The notes under the pieces were generated by a model that was given only the letters and a program-made list of their open reading frames with translations, had not been told where the DNA came from and made no database searches. A stretch of 64,000 bases of DNA, from positions 1 through 64,000 of the forward strand of contig JARKIF010000001.1 in NCBI GenBank assembly GCA_029378245.1. The letters are read 5' to 3'. The position numbers and the translations under genes were made by a program. The DNA comes from Roridomyces roridus. Its lineage: Eukaryota > Basidiomycota > Agaricomycetes > Agaricales > Mycenaceae. Below are positions 22,120-35,200 of the stretch, piece by piece (the stretch's first letter is position 1; each line of letters opens with the position of its first letter).

Positions 22120-23384
22120 CGTTGATGACATCAATAATTGATGGAATCAGCCCGGCAGTGTGATTCAGTTGCCAACTGGGATGGCCTGGTCATACCATGT
22201 AAAATGCGCTTTTGAGTGCATCAATTCTTGATCGCCTTTGATGAACGGCCAAGAAGCCGGTGGACCTCGGCCGGCTACCAGGGGACTTGTCCACCACCAA
22301 GTCAAGTGGACTTGGTGTCCAGTATTTCTTCAGCATTTCTCCGGCCTTTTCTTTGGCCATAGCCCTTTTAACATTTTTCCTGCTAATTAGCAAGGCGCCA
22401 CATATGTATGGTGCCTTGCCTATTAGCAAGGGTGTACTGTAGCATGGTTCGAGTTTAAACCGCAACGTTGCCAACGTTGGCTGCGGTTTAAACCGTGGTT
22501 TAAACCGCCTCTGGCTGCAGCTCTATAGGACTTGTCCAGGTGTTCAAGTGGGTTCGAACCACGGTTTAAACTGCCGTTTAAACCGTGCATCCGACAGTCT
22601 TTTGTGAGTGGAAAACTCTGTTGTTCAAGTGGGTTCGAACCACGGTTTAAACTGGTTCAAACCGTGGTTTAAACCGGGTTTAAACCATCCATCCGACAAC
22701 CTTTTGTGAGTGTAATTTTTTGTTTTTTTTGAGTGGATTCAAACCACTGTTTAAACCGGTGACCTTCTATGTGAGCCTTTCAGGAGTGAAATGTTGCCTT
22801 GTCTGTGCTGGTTTAAACCAGCCGCAATCGGTGCCGAGTTGACGCCCTGTGTAGTCACGGTTTAAACCATGGTTCAAACCATCTCTTCTCCCTTGAGAGA
22901 GATCCTTGAGCATTGGGAGAGGACACCTTTTGGCTTCAACCTGTGCTTATGATGTAATTTTCAACAGTGTTTGATTCAGCTTGAACTGCAGCACAGCAGC
23001 TAAGTACCACCTGTAGTACCAGTGCATACAGCAGCTGAGATTCGTTCAAAATAGTGGTTCTTTGCAATTTGCGCCAACTCGACATTTGCCACTCCAAATT
23101 TCCAATGACTTGTTGTGTTAGGTGCCCTAATTGTGCAATTTTTTGCTGCTTTCACACACATCTTCTCACAGAACCAACCTGCAAATCAAGCTGCAGTACA
23201 TATCGGGAAATCACGACCTACTGCAAACTGAATGCCCAATGGCCGCGAGACTTGGGAGACTTCAAACTTGTTCAGACTCCAACATGCCGTGCTTTACCGC
23301 TGTTCCGAAGATTGATCGTTGGCAACATTGCGGTTTAAACTCGAACCGTGCGGTTGCTGCAAGGGTTGTTGAGCCCATTAGGTG
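22120..23384. repeat. Interspersed repeat R1, copy a (interrupted)
   Basis: Shares its sequence with copies at 52705-53046 (reverse) and 54850-55683. Hallmarks are CATCAATAATTGATG at one end, CCACCAAGTCAAGTGGACTT in the middle, and a hairpin AAGGCGCCA...TGGTGCCTT followed by GCCCATTAGGTG at the other end. This copy is split by a 925-bp element inserted in GCAAGGGT. On the minus strand it encodes a conserved peptide (MLKKYWTPSPLDLVV, RPRSTGFLAVHQRRSRID). Confidence 0.75.
22434..23358. mobile_element. hAT-like non-autonomous element 2
   Basis: Inserted in R1a with an 8-bp target duplication GCAAGGGT (22426-22433 and 23359-23366). The empty site is visible in R1b and R1c. The ends are inverted around GGTTCGAGTTTAAACCGCAA. 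The interior holds many copies of the palindrome-like word GGTTTAAACC. No transposase frame. Confidence 0.75.
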
Positions 23385-23650
23385 TACCAGAAGATCCCTC
23401 AAATTAGTGGGAGCTGGTTCGGTGGTGACAGGAGGCAACAAGAAGATGCGTCCAAGTGCAAGAATTATGAACTTTTGTCAACCGCACAAGAATATTTGCC
23501 AAATTTTCGCAGATATCCCCAGGCTACTTAGTATATGTCTACTGTACATTGTCCCAATAGTATCCTCTTTGTTCTCTTCCGCTCATGTCCATTGGTGTTT
23601 AGATGGTTTTCATTCATTCATTCCTTCCAAGGGTTCCATTTATTGCTGAA
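23385..23650 (-). repeat. Solo fragment: duplication tail plus NLR 3' flank
   Basis: 23385-23545 matches the end of the duplicated unknown gene (21250-21420 and 37990-38170). 23546-23640 matches the region after the stop codon of NLR copies A, B and F (TGTACATTGTCCCAATAGTA, CATGTCCATTGGTGTTTAGA). No coding part of the NLR remains. Confidence 0.65.
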
Positions 23651-23843
23651 CCTTTAGGTTTGGCTACCCAAGGGATTGTCGTTTGTGTCCAAACTGAATG
23701 ACATGCTACTCATCCGGATGATCCCTCCCTGACTGGTCATGTCCAAAACCCGGCCGACAGATTCCAAAAAGACTACTTGATTTTCAAACCATTCTCTACA
23801 ATTCAAACACTCCTTCCATCAGCAGAAAATGCACTTGGATACG

Positions 23844-24716
23844 TAGCTCTGGTAGTTCTCCGGAGCCCCGGTAGCTGGGTAGCCAAGTACCCCTCTACTA
23901 GGCTCCTGGTAGCCACCTGCCAACGCCCGGTAGCTCTCAGTAGCTCGAGCTACCAGCGCGACTAGGCAGGGTCACCCAATAATGAACAATTAATTGGATT
24001 GCAAAAGAGAGGCTTCTATGGTGTTCCAAACCTAGGGAGGAATTTTTTGACTTTTGTCAGGGGCAGGATTCGAACGGGAGACCTCCGGTAAATAACAATC
24101 TCTATGACCAGACAACTAAACTACTAGACTAATTGAGCTTGCCAAAATCCGAGAAAAGCTTGATAACAGGGTGCCACCTGTGTTGGCACTTGCAACTTGC
24201 AAGTAATTCCCTTGCTCTACTGACTCATTCTCGGAACATGCACATATTTGATTTCTGTCTGACACCGGTCTTGTTATTGGGTGGGAGAGGCAAAACTGAC
24301 TCAAAAGTCAATCAAATCTGCGTGGCCTAAGTGGTTCAGGACTTGAACTTGTTGTGAGTGTGACTTGCTCTTCATTGACAAGTAGTTTTTTTTTTTTTGG
24401 ATGTTTTTTTTTTTTTTGGAAATTGAATCACTACAAGCACTCTATGAATATTGCAGTATTTATGAGCTCTGTCACACCACTTGTGTTGTATTTCAACAGC
24501 TCACCAAAAGCTCACCATCTCAGACTGGGTGCTACTGAGCACTCTGCACAAGTCTACCAGTTCTACTGACTTCAGGGGAGGGTCTATTAGGTGCTACTAA
24601 GCACTGAGTGAAGAGCTACTGCTGCTACCAGGCTACAAACCAGAAGCTACTGAAGCTACCAAGGGCTACCAGGCATCTCACCCAATTCTACCAGGGCTCC
24701 TGCAGCTACCCGAGCT
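23844..24716. mobile_element. Miniature element with GTAGC-rich inverted ends
   Basis: Left end TAGCTCTGGTAG..., right end ...CTACCCGAGCTA, with about 120 bp of dense GGTAGCT/AGCTACC motifs at both sides. No target duplication could be fixed. It resembles the other hAT-like miniature elements in end structure. Confidence 0.5.
24057..24145 (-). repeat. tRNA-like (SINE head) relic
   Basis: On the minus strand an A-box-like TAGTCTAGTAG and a B-box CGTTCGAATCC lie about 60 nt apart, as in a tRNA-derived RNA polymerase III promoter. A proper cloverleaf cannot be closed (the T stem does not pair). It is therefore called a tRNA-related SINE relic rather than a tRNA gene. Confidence 0.35.
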
Positions 24717-27700
24717 ATCAAACAATGAGGGGCAGCTACTGTGCAAAAAACTTTTTCCTGATGTCCAACTCCCAGTTCACAGATAGACCCTCTGAGCCCG
24801 GAATGCCTTTTCAATCTGTCTCGGAAGCCACACAATGTCCGTGACGTGGGAGAAAGATGATATGGGTCTCCGTCTCCGCCATCGGCCTGGCTGCTTGATG
24901 TGACTCTGTGGGGCCTGGGCCGTCTTGATCCTTGCTTTCTCTGCAGTGCTCATCGTCAGCGTTCACCGAGTCCCCCGTCGTCCTTTCCAAGTCCTTTCAA
25001 TGCTTCAAGTTTGCCTTTGGACCTATTGGTATAAGTCTATATCCATCCGAATTTGCCTCTGATACTACCTACCTAGTACTCACGCCATCTCTGGTGTGCA
25101 TGACACAGTGCATGTCCATGTGCAAATTCAACCTGAATTCAACCAAAACTCAATGTCATTGAAATATTGATTTGAGCATAATATCATCACAGCCGCTGCC
25201 TGTCACTTGCCTTCTACCGAGACACTTTTTCTGTTCTCTTCCACAGTTGCAGCTTGCCGCAAGCTTCAAGGCCAAATCCTGCTTCCGACACAGTCTGCCT
25301 CAATCGCAAGTCCCAAGAGGCATGCAGATCAGGAGCTGTCAACATCGGGTTGTCGTGAGAGAGTTTCGGGTCAACACTGATGCGACTGATCGTTCCCGCC
25401 AAAATTGACGTGATCCGATCAAACCATTACGTAGGGAGGGGTGTCGGACCTCGAAAAAAAATTCGAAAGTTGCTCAGAATGTCTTGTTATGCACAAAAAA
25501 CATTGGCATCACTGGACTTCCTTTTTGGGATGTCAAAACTCTCTCACGATACCCAATGTCTGACATTTCTGATCTGCGTGCCCCTTGGCAAGTCCCATTG
25601 TGCCTCTTCTCTGATGTCTTTTTCACTCCAGTGTCTGTGATTCATCGCCCATTGCCAGACTCGCATTTTGTCTGCCTTTGGTGCGAGGTCAAACGGTATC
25701 CACTGCACCTCTCACACTTTGATTCTCCAATAACCCTGCTGAGTATCGTGGCTCCGCGACGCCGCCGGCCAAGCGTGCCATGTCTGCGGCACCCGGATGT
25801 CGACTTCGTTTCCCAAACCTCTCCTACCACAGCCTCTACCTCAATTGATTCGAAGCAGCGCTCCCACCCCATCGATGGTACTCGGTCCTACGTATACCCC
25901 ACTGCCAATCACCCAATCACAAGGACCTTCTACCGAGCCCCCAAGCCCGTGTCCGATACACGTTCAGGCACAATCGGACGCCGCCGCCAAAAAAGTGGCT
26001 CATTGCCAAGTATAATGTGCTGGCCCCTCTTCGTTGAGTTGTGCTGAGTCCAGATCTGGATGCAGATAACAGTCGGCACGCGGCGGACAATGCTAGTCGA
26101 TATTACAAATTTACAATGGGGAGGCGGCGTGGTTGTCGCAGTGAGTGGGAGTATTTTGACAATGAGTGGCGGGATAGTACATCAGTTCTATTCTTCTTTT
26201 TGTCTTGCCCTGCACTGATAAATCCCTGAAATGCCGAGACAGTGTATTCACTTCCTGCCGGACTTCGACATCGTCTCCAACGGCGATTACAAGTGACCCG
26301 TCATATTTGCTACTTCCTCTCTCGAGATGCTCGTTCCAGCGACAGAGATCCACGGAAAGCATGATTTTTTCCGCACTCCGGGTGGGCGCACCAAGTGGAT
26401 GGCGATGGTGGTTTTTGGATCGATTTTGCACGACACTGCATGCTAAGCCTCCTCCCCATGCTATGTGCATTCTCTGATAGAGCTAGGTGCGTCGCAGCGT
26501 CAATCTAAGAGCAACCTTCGGACCGATGTTGACTGTCATGAAGGTACCCCAGCGCATTTCGGATATGCGCTTTCCCAGTTTGGTGCGCTCTCCAGTTACC
26601 TTCAGACTCTGCTCACTCCGGCGGGGGCCTTGGGCTTGTGAAATACTATTCACTCTTGTCTTTCAGCAACTCATCCACATGAATGTCATGACTCCAGTTG
26701 TCCTTCCACGCCGGCTCTCTACGAACCCCGTGGATGTTCACTCGAGCCTACCCGCCATTCAGCAAATCCACCCACGACAGCGTCCCTTGATTAAGCAGAC
26801 CGAGCCGCTCTTAGCTCTAGCTACGCTCACACCCTCTCTCAGCCACAACTAGTGCACCCTCGAGTTGACAATGGATCGTGTAATTTGTGCTGCTTCCTGG
26901 TACGTTGGCCCATGGTTGTCTTTCCCACTGCGTCTAGTCCAGAATGTCCGCCCCTGAACATTTTATTGCTCTGGTTTGTGAAGAACGGCTCCAAACCGAG
27001 CACTAGCTAGCGGCATGGGGATCGCTCAGCTCGCCTTGGGCTCGGATGGATGGATCAACTCGAATTAGCCTCGGACGTTCCGAGTTTGGCTCAGATGTCT
27101 CGGGAGGCCTGAGTTGGACTTGAACCAGCCGGGCTCAACCACTCAAGCAAATATGGTTGCCTGGTAATACACGATGTACAACGTACGTGGTTAGCTTGAA
27201 TTGTGACCGGGGTCGAGTATCTTGAGCTCGTTCGCTATTGAGATGGAAGGATAGTCTCAGGCACTCAGACTCTATCTAACTGATGATACTAGTATGTAAG
27301 CCCGAGCGAAACTCCTGGGGGACATGCCTTCTGCATTAAACCCCGAGCTCCACTACTTCACCGACGGTATGGTTTCTAAATTCAGGTCCTCATCTATAAA
27401 TTCTACTCCTCTCAGTTGTATACGACAGGGTGCATTGTGTCTGGGTGAATTGAACACCCGCAAGACGGAGGATCTCTCTCGTGTACCTCAATGGCAAAAG
27501 TCAGTTTGTCTGCGGTCCGTGCTAGGTTGCCACTTGTTGACTTCCCCGCCGCCCCGGGTGCCCACATGTTGGTTGGTAGACCAAGTATTGCATTGCACTT
27601 GACTTCTATGTCATGGAGAATGTACAAGTAAGAGGGACCAAAAGGTTCAGCTCCTGCCTCGAAGAGGCCCAATCACAAGTCATCAATGTTATACACACAA

Positions 27701-27779
27701 TAAATATTGTTCACTTGAAGCCTGAGAACAAGGAGAATGAGGGGGGAAGGGGTAGATCACGAGAGTGCCATAGGTTGGG
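24717..27779. other. Gene-poor stretch and 3' flank of NLR copy B
   Basis: No supported gene in 24717-27600. Several 60-187-codon frames carry no recognisable motif. About 27000-27240 is rich in CTCGGA/GAGCTCG words and may be another degenerate miniature element. 27670-27779 is the 3' flank shared with NLR copies A and F. Confidence 0.45.
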
Positions 27780-30585
27780 TTATGGAGGGACCATATTCGA
27801 GGAGGCATTGTGCAGCAGAGTCCCGCCATCTTCCTCGGCAGCATTGACTGAGGCCTCATGTTCTATCAGGAGCTTTGCAATATCATGGTGGCCATTCTGG
27901 GAGGCATGATGCAGCGGAGTCCTGCCATCTTCCTCGGCAGCATTGACTGAGGCCCCATGTTCGATCAGCAGCTTTGCAATATCATGGTGGCCATTCCGGG
28001 AGGCATGGTGTAGCGGAGTCTTGCCATCTTCCTCGGCAGCATTGACTGAGGCCCCATGTTCAATCAGCAGCTTTACAATATCAAGGTGGCCATCCTGGGA
28101 GGCATGGTGCAGTGGAGTCCTGCCATCTTCCTCGGCAGCATTGACTGAGGCCCCATGTTCAATCAGCAGCTTTGCAATATCACTGCAGCCATCCTGGGAG
28201 GCATGGTGCAGCGGAGTCCAGCCATCTTCCTCAGCAGCAGCATTGACTGAGGCCCCATGTTCAATTAGCAGCTTTGCAATATCAAGGTGGCCATTCCAGG
28301 AGGCATCCTGCAGTGGAGTCGCGCCATCCCTCCTGGCAGCATTGACTGAGGCCCCATGTTCAATCAGCAGCTTTGCAATATCAAGGTGGCCATTCGAGGA
28401 GGCATAGTGCAGCGGAGTCCTGCCATTGTTCTTGGCAGCACCAACTGAGGCCCCATGTTCTATCAGCAGCTTTACAATATCAAGGTGGCCATTTGAGGAG
28501 GCATAGTGCAGCGGAGAACCGCCAACTGTCCTGGCATTGACTGAGGCCCCATGTTCAATCAGCAGCTTTGCAATATCAAGGTGGCCATTCCAGGAGACAT
28601 AGTGCAGTCCAGTTAATCCATACTTGTCAGCAGCATGAACTTCCACCTTCCCAGTATGGAGCAAAGACAACACCCCTTCTTCAAAGCCCATTTCTGCACA
28701 CATACAGATAGCTGGCAAACCAGGCTCTTCCTGCAACCGGCACAGTGCCATGTACTGGGTACTCCCATCATTCAGCAGATGCATTGCTGTTTGTAGTAGC
28801 TGCCCCCGGGCTGTATCATTGCAGTCCTGAAAGTGATGAAACCATTTTGTTGCTGCATAGAATCCAAGTGGATAGCAGTCCTTCAGGGTCTCCTTATTGA
28901 TTAGACGATCAACCTGAGAAAATAGAAGAAGGTATCGCAGACAAGTCTGTGCAATGAACTTTTGTGAGATGTTTTGACTGAGATCAAAAGTGCATCCATG
29001 CTCTTGAGCAAACTTTGTGGAAAGGACATAGTCTCGCACTGAGGAGTGTGCAAAACTGATTGTTTCAGTGCTCATCACAATGAGGCCATCAAGCAGCTTG
29101 AAAATCCCAGAATTTCCCTGACGCCTGCGAGGGTAATGAATTGATGCATCCAGCTTGGAGAAGTCAAAATTTGGCAGGTCTAAGCGAAAAGCAATAGCAT
29201 CTGCAAGCTCTTCTGGAGAAAGCTCTTCTACTGAGAAAACAAGCCACCGTAGTATTGCCTCAATGAAAACTGAAGACAGTTTGGGTTCTGCCTTTGCACG
29301 GTTAAGGAAACGGCTGTAGATGCTGAAGAGATCAGCGGGCAGAACTGCAAGGACCTCATCCCATTCATCCTCCCAATGACAATGACCTAATTCCCTGATC
29401 AAGCAATCTGCCATGCGGAACCTATGAATACCTTTTAGTTTAAGCCAAAATGAAGAAAGTCTGACATACATTCCATTGCTCTGTTTCACAATTTGTGCAG
29501 TGACTGCATTGGCATGTTCAATATCAGTTGACATTGCCAAAATTTTGCTGTTGACAAAGGATTTTATATCCTCATCCAGAATTGATGTGTGCAACTGTAT
29601 CAAAGGAATGGCCTTGAAGCCTGTTTGAAATTCCTGGCAAGCTTGACTTGTGAACAGCAAGTGCAACCCTTTTGCAGAAGCATTGAAAAGATTGTTTACA
29701 AATCCAATTAGACCTGTCCAATCATCCTTGTGGCATTCATCCAGTCCATCTAGGACAATGTATGTCTGTTCCAGCTCTCCAATCAGGCTATCAAGGAGTT
29801 CTTGGAGATCCTTCATGAGTGGTTGTATAGTTCCATGTCCAAGCCTTTCATGAAGCTGCCGCAGGTAATGATGTTGAGTGGCCAACTTTCCAGAGAGCTG
29901 CCAGACAATAGAGCGCAACATAATGTTCAGCCTCTGTCTGTCATTCCTGAAGTCAAAAAAGAAATATGAGACTGTGTGACCAGCCTCAACAAGGTCTTGA
30001 ATAACTGTTGAGCTGTTCATGTCAGCAGAGATAGCGCAATGAAATAAATGAAGTACCTGAGTACACTTTTCCCTGTTCCAGCTGAAATTGATCAGATATG
30101 AAGTTGACTAAAATTGAGCCAACATACAGATTCCCTGGATCCACAAGATGCCAGGTGACTGTTTCCACCTGATGACTTGATTATTGCATAGTAGCCAGCT
30201 TCCGGTGTCTTCATGACGCAGCTCTTGCAGTTGAAGCTGTCTGTCCTGTGTATCAGGAGGCTTTCCCAACCACTTGAACAAATCATCATCTGATCTACAC
30301 CAAAGATCAGCCACAGGAACTCTGTCGGGAGAAGATGTGATTAACCCTTGGATACTGCCATACAAGGATGAATTAATATGACAGTGGGGTTGTTGAAAAG
30401 CTTACACATTGACGATGGCACTCCCTCCAGGACCACCAGTACCCCCGGTTTCATCACCTGTTCCACCGCTACCTCCTGGGCCACCTATAGCCACAGATCA
30501 TGATTTATTCAGGATCCACTCTGAGATTTCACACACCATTGACAATCACATCCCCGCCTCTTCCGACTCGGTGGGTGCTAGACAT
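27780..30585 (-). CDS. NACHT-ankyrin NLR-like protein, copy B (intact)
   Basis: Six exons: 30585-30537, 30484-30406, 30354-30128, 30081-30057, 30012-29470, 29421-27780. They total 2565 nt, 854 residues, no internal stop. The N-terminus reads MSSTHRVGRGGDVIVNGG, then glycine-rich blocks and SAIVN. NACHT domain with Walker A GISGTGKS and Walker B YIVLDGLDECHKDD. Eight full and one partial ankyrin repeats follow, more diverged from each other than in copy A. The stop (TAA at 27780-27782) sits directly after SSNMVPP. Exon lengths 1-5 are identical to copy A (49, 79, 227, 25, 543 nt), which supports the model. Same proposed role as copy A: a STAND-type sensor. The whole gene and at least 200 bp of 5' flank are duplicated at D and E. 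Confidence 0.85.
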
Positions 30586-32079
30586 CACAAAGCTGAGCTG
30601 CAGATGGTGAGTGAATGCATTCTAGAATCAGCCCAGAGAGCAGCTCACAGCAAGCAGATAACTTGAAGAGATGGTGGTAGGAAGCACAGAAGATGCCAGC
30701 GTGCAGGGACAAACATGTACAAGCCTTCTCAGAGGACAAAGATGTACAAATATTCCCATAAGATTCTTGGACCAAATCCGACCTACTACGTATTTGTCCA
30801 CTGATGGAACAGACTCCAGCCTTTATTCAAGTTGGCAAAACGTGAGACCGGCGGCAGGATCAAAAGGAATGGTAAATCAGGCTGAATCTCGCAGAGATCT
30901 CAAACGGCGGGACAGTGAATTCCGGTCAGAGTTTGCCGACATCAGCATGTGGGTATCATGTATGGATGCGTGAATCGCACTTGCCAATGGTCTCGTGGCG
31001 CAATGGTATGCCCGGCTGATTTTCTCGACCACCTTTTGCCGCGATTCTCTTGAACCTTTTTTTCCCTCGCAGGCCTCTTCTTCCAATGGACACTCGGCAT
31101 GAATCAAGCATCTGATAAACGCAAAATTCGCTTTTTACAGCTCAAAATTGAACTGTTTTGCGGAACGGATCCCCGCCTCAAACACCACCAAACTGACTCC
31201 ACCTGTCACCTAGAAAAGGCAACTGTCCAACTCTTGCTCTTGACCGCCATGTTCTTTCGCTCCCCGCACATCCCGTCTGCTTCCCTCCACCTGAAACGCT
31301 TCCCAATGACTCTTGGCATCTCTCGTAACGTATCGGCGAACTCCCGGGCGCTGCGGAACCACGAGAACGGCGGTAATTCCATTTCCGCGCGTTTTTGAAA
31401 ATTCCGACCTGGACGACTCTAGCCGACCATCCATCAATCCCAATCGCTGCCATCTGAAACCATCAGCGCTATCCGTACTCCGGTCATCCCATGGAGCCGT
31501 CTGTGTCGAAACAGGGCCGGAATTGAGTGGGTGAGCTTTCGTGCCGTTTCACTTATTCCACTGGCTTGGCTGCAGGGAGTGCAGACAAATCCCGTCGATC
31601 ACCTCCCCTCCGTGACTATACCCGCATTATGTGCTTGCAGCGCTCACCAATCCCTTCCAACGCGTCCAGTTCGAATATCTTCAAAAACCCAACTTTTTCC
31701 GTTCCACCCTACATGTGCGCGAGGGCACGGAGATATCTCGTCAGATGGAAGCTGATGGATCTGCGACAGATGATTCAGGGCCAGGAGGTGCGTGGTGCTC
31801 GCACGCGTGTGTCTACGCAAAGACGGATATTTTTTCAGGGCAGCCTTCGAGTTCCTCCCTCTTTGCGTCCGACCTTCAAGCAGCCCAGGGCCTTATACGG
31901 AGACAAATGGCTCATGCACTGCGCCAAGTCAGTTGAAGGCGCTGGCCGCTTTTGAATTCCAACAATCTGCCGAATCTACGAAAGTCCTCGCTTGGCTTTC
32001 CCCCGACCCGTGTCTCCATCGCACCGTGTGATCCTTAATCCGACGTTCCGCGTGGACCATCGGCGGCCGTTCTTCCGGG
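30586..32079. other. NLR-B 5' flank, then no recognised gene
   Basis: 30586-30790 is homologous to the 5' flanks of the other NLR copies. From about 31450 there is exon-like sequence with possible splice sites (intron candidates about 31541-31587 and 31788-31842), but no family could be recognised. Confidence 0.4.
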
Positions 32080-35000
32080 AAGGGTATAAGAAGACCTCCC
32101 CCACCGATGTTCCTCCCTCATCCCATTCCTCCCCACTCCTCCTTCATCTCCCGCACCGGTGCGACCTCAATATTGGCCACGCAGCTCATTCCGTCTATAT
32201 TCACGGCGTCTTCTTATCTGTGCTGTGAGTTCGTTTAATTTGCTTCTGGCTGTTGACTGACCTTGAAGACGTCTAGAGCGATATTAAATTGACTGGTCCC
32301 GTACTGGTGCGCCTGCATGTCGCTTTCATCTGCCTGGCGTATCACTTGCCGGCGTCTCCTTGTTGTATTGTGAGCTTGTTCAAAGAGCTTCTGGCCGTTT
32401 ACTGGCTCTGAATTCACCCAGAGTCTTCAGTAATACCATTGAGTTGACTCTTCCTGCATTTCATGTCGGTGCTTTGTGCGTGTGAAAATTTGACGGTGCG
32501 TGGTTCACTTTGGGAGTACTGACTACAATTTCAGTCTATTTGGTGCGTGCGCTTCTTGCTTTCCTTGGATAGGGAAACTGGCCGAGTCCCTGCACGCAGC
32601 AGCCACCCGTGTCCGCGTCTCGAGTTGATTCAGTTGCATTTTGTTGAAGGGCAACCACGGTCAGTCCACTGCCTCCAGACTCTCGACGACTCACTCACAT
32701 TTTGTTTCCAGTAGTCGAGCGGACGCGTCAAGTAGAATTCGAACAGGGATTTGCTCACCGTATCGCGCGTGTGTGGGGAGTCGTGTTGAATCGTTATTCG
32801 TCGGTGCGTCTATATCCCTCTCACATCCATCTTGCTGACGTTGCTCACCAGTGGAGCCCGCCGCCTTCTCCCTTCGTTGAACACTATATGCACTCTATAC
32901 CCACTCTTTGCCTCACAGCGTCTCTTATTGGTACTGTGAGTCCATTCAGTGCAGGAGGACCGTTCGGTGCGTAAAATCAGTTTGAGTAAGCCTGCGCGGG
33001 TGTTGAACTAACTGACAGAGATGACTGGCTGTTGGAGCACGTTCGAGCACTGACTCGGTCGAGTCACATTTCTATTGTCTTTGAAGCTTCGAAGGTGCGT
33101 GCGTGCTCTACTGTGTGCTCTCACTATTCCAGATGCACTTCAAAGATGAATATTTCAAGGTAGGATTCAACATCAGGTCCCGCTCTTCCATTCATGGATC
33201 GCAACCCACACCGTACACTGGGAAGACACTTTTCGATGCTGGAATCCAGGTTGAGGTAAGTCTGCGCGCGTGTTGAATTTTTTTTATCAGCTCACTCAGT
33301 GCTTCAGCTGCGATCGCAACCGTGTGCGCTCTGAGCATCTGAATGACGGTGAGCTGGGGTCCGTTTTCTAGGTTCAAGGCTCATCTAACCAATCCCCCAG
33401 CTCGATGAAATCCAAGTCCGGGCGTTCGCATTTCGAACCTTGCTCTAGCGTTCAGGTTTGGTACGTAGGCGCCGTTCGTATTATTCTCAAGGCTCAACTC
33501 ACGCAGATTGGTTCCAGAGCGCCGGTGTTTGAATGACTGGCTAGGTACAGTCGGAATTGGACCTTGTACTCGATTGGTTGATCGAAGGTGCGTGCGTGTT
33601 CTACTGCAGTCCTTCGTGGTGTGCGCGTCGCTTGAATTATATTCGAGTCTTGTCAGTCGGGGTGCGTGTGATCGATCTCTGGGCTTTGGTCTCTCACTGA
33701 CCCGAATTCTACTTAGTGGCTTTCCTTTTTACATCTACAGCGTCTCCGCGTTGTATTGTGAGTTCATCCACTGTATTTCTAGCTTGCTGCGTGGTCTATT
33801 TCACTCGCTGGGCTTACATTGAAGATATACGGTTCGTTTGGGTGCGTGCATTGCGTTTGAACCAAGTCAGCGCGCGTATTGAATCAACTCATAGCGACCC
33901 GCCTGAAAGCCTGACCGTTGGTTTAATTTTGTTGACTCGGTCGAGTCGCCCTTCTATTGCCATCGAAGGTGCGCGTGTTCTTGACTCTGTCTTGCTTTGC
34001 TTCTGAATTTCCTGTTCAACCAGCATGTCCCGAGGTCGGCACTGAACTCTCACCATTCCCTCGTTCAAGCCCATCTTCACGGAGGTACGCCATGTCCATG
34101 TTCACTTTCGTTTTCGTGTGCACGTATGTGGGAGTCGGTGTATCGGGTTCGTGCACCAATTATGGTTTGAATCTCGTTGGTGGGTCTAATATTGGTGCAT
34201 CTGCTACCCATTACTGACTTGAGTTGCAGATCCACATCTACTTCCTTTCGAACTCAATGGGCGTCTGCGACGGTTCGAATGTCGGCCATGTCAATGCAAT
34301 CCTAGCTGCGAATTCTGAACAAGAACGACTCCGTTCCCAGTCCATTTGTGGCCAGTCGTAATTTGAAGGTGCGTCCATGTCAAGCTTCGTTGATTTGAAT
34401 TCCAGCACAACTCGCCCTGTCCGGCTGAGCGTCTTCAATTTGTGAGCTTGGTTCTCCACTCAATTCGCTTTTTTCAAAGGTCTGTGCTCGTGGACTTGAC
34501 TGAAGCACGGTGAGTTGGAATTTCACGCCGCTGTCATTCGTTGATGTACTCACCATTGACTAGGGCACGCTGATACTCGCACTCTGGTCAGTTTCTGTCG
34601 AGGCACGTCCGCATTACGGTGACTGGCGGTATTGAATCGACTTGATGAGTGGCTTTTGTTCCACAGGTGAGTTGACTCCAATTATTCACAGAACCACCAT
34701 GCTACAGATGTTGCACATCCTCGGTTCGTTTCAATCCACATTATCTCGCTGCTAACACGAGCGCGCAAATCCCTCCAGTTCGACTTGTCCATTCTGGACA
34801 TTCCCGTACGCGTTGCAAACTTATTCCAATCCAAGTACGAGCGTTCGCGTCTGAACAGAATGTGTTCAACCTGGGTCGGCGTGGGTATTCTGCAGGTAAT
34901 GCGCACGCGATTGGTTTCAAAGCATGAGTGACCAGATACAGTTTGGATTGCCCGCCTCGCATCTGTATGTATAGTTTGAGCTGGTTCAAACATTCGCACT

Positions 35001-35200
35001 CTGAGCATCTGAAAATTAATGACGGTGAGTTTCGATCGCGTCTGAAAATTGCCATTCTTGAGGCAAGTCTCCACGCGTTCCAACAGCTCACACAGGTTGG
35101 TTTTGTTAGCACGGGTACTAACATTCGAGTCGGAGACAGCTCTTGTATCGAACAGGTACATTCACCATCTTCGGACGCACATCTAGCTAACCGCCGGTTC
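32080..35200 (+). other. Intron-dense, non-coding-looking locus with repeated splice-site modules
   Basis: A TATA-like GGGTATAAG (32083-32091) opens a stretch with no long frame. Modules recur on the plus strand: GCGTCTC...TTGTATTGTGAG (near 32206, 32352, 32919, 33742, each ending in a GTGAG donor) and GAAGGTGCGTG (33091, 33594, 33965, 34365, a perfect exon end plus donor). GACTCGGTCGAGTC plus TTCTATTG recurs at about 33050 and 33930 before such donors. Pyrimidine-AG acceptors lie 45-60 nt downstream of several donors. It may be a multi-exon long non-coding RNA or a degenerate repeat of exon-intron units. Confidence 0.4.

Noticed and set aside
22120..23384. R1 as a Helitron
   Set aside because: There is a hairpin near one end, but no 5' TC, no CTRR 3' end and no A/T insertion site could be shown.
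30996..31080. tRNA gene candidate (GGTCTCGTGGCGCAATGGT)
   Set aside because: The A box is good but no B box (GGTTCGANTCC) or pairing acceptor follows within 100 nt.
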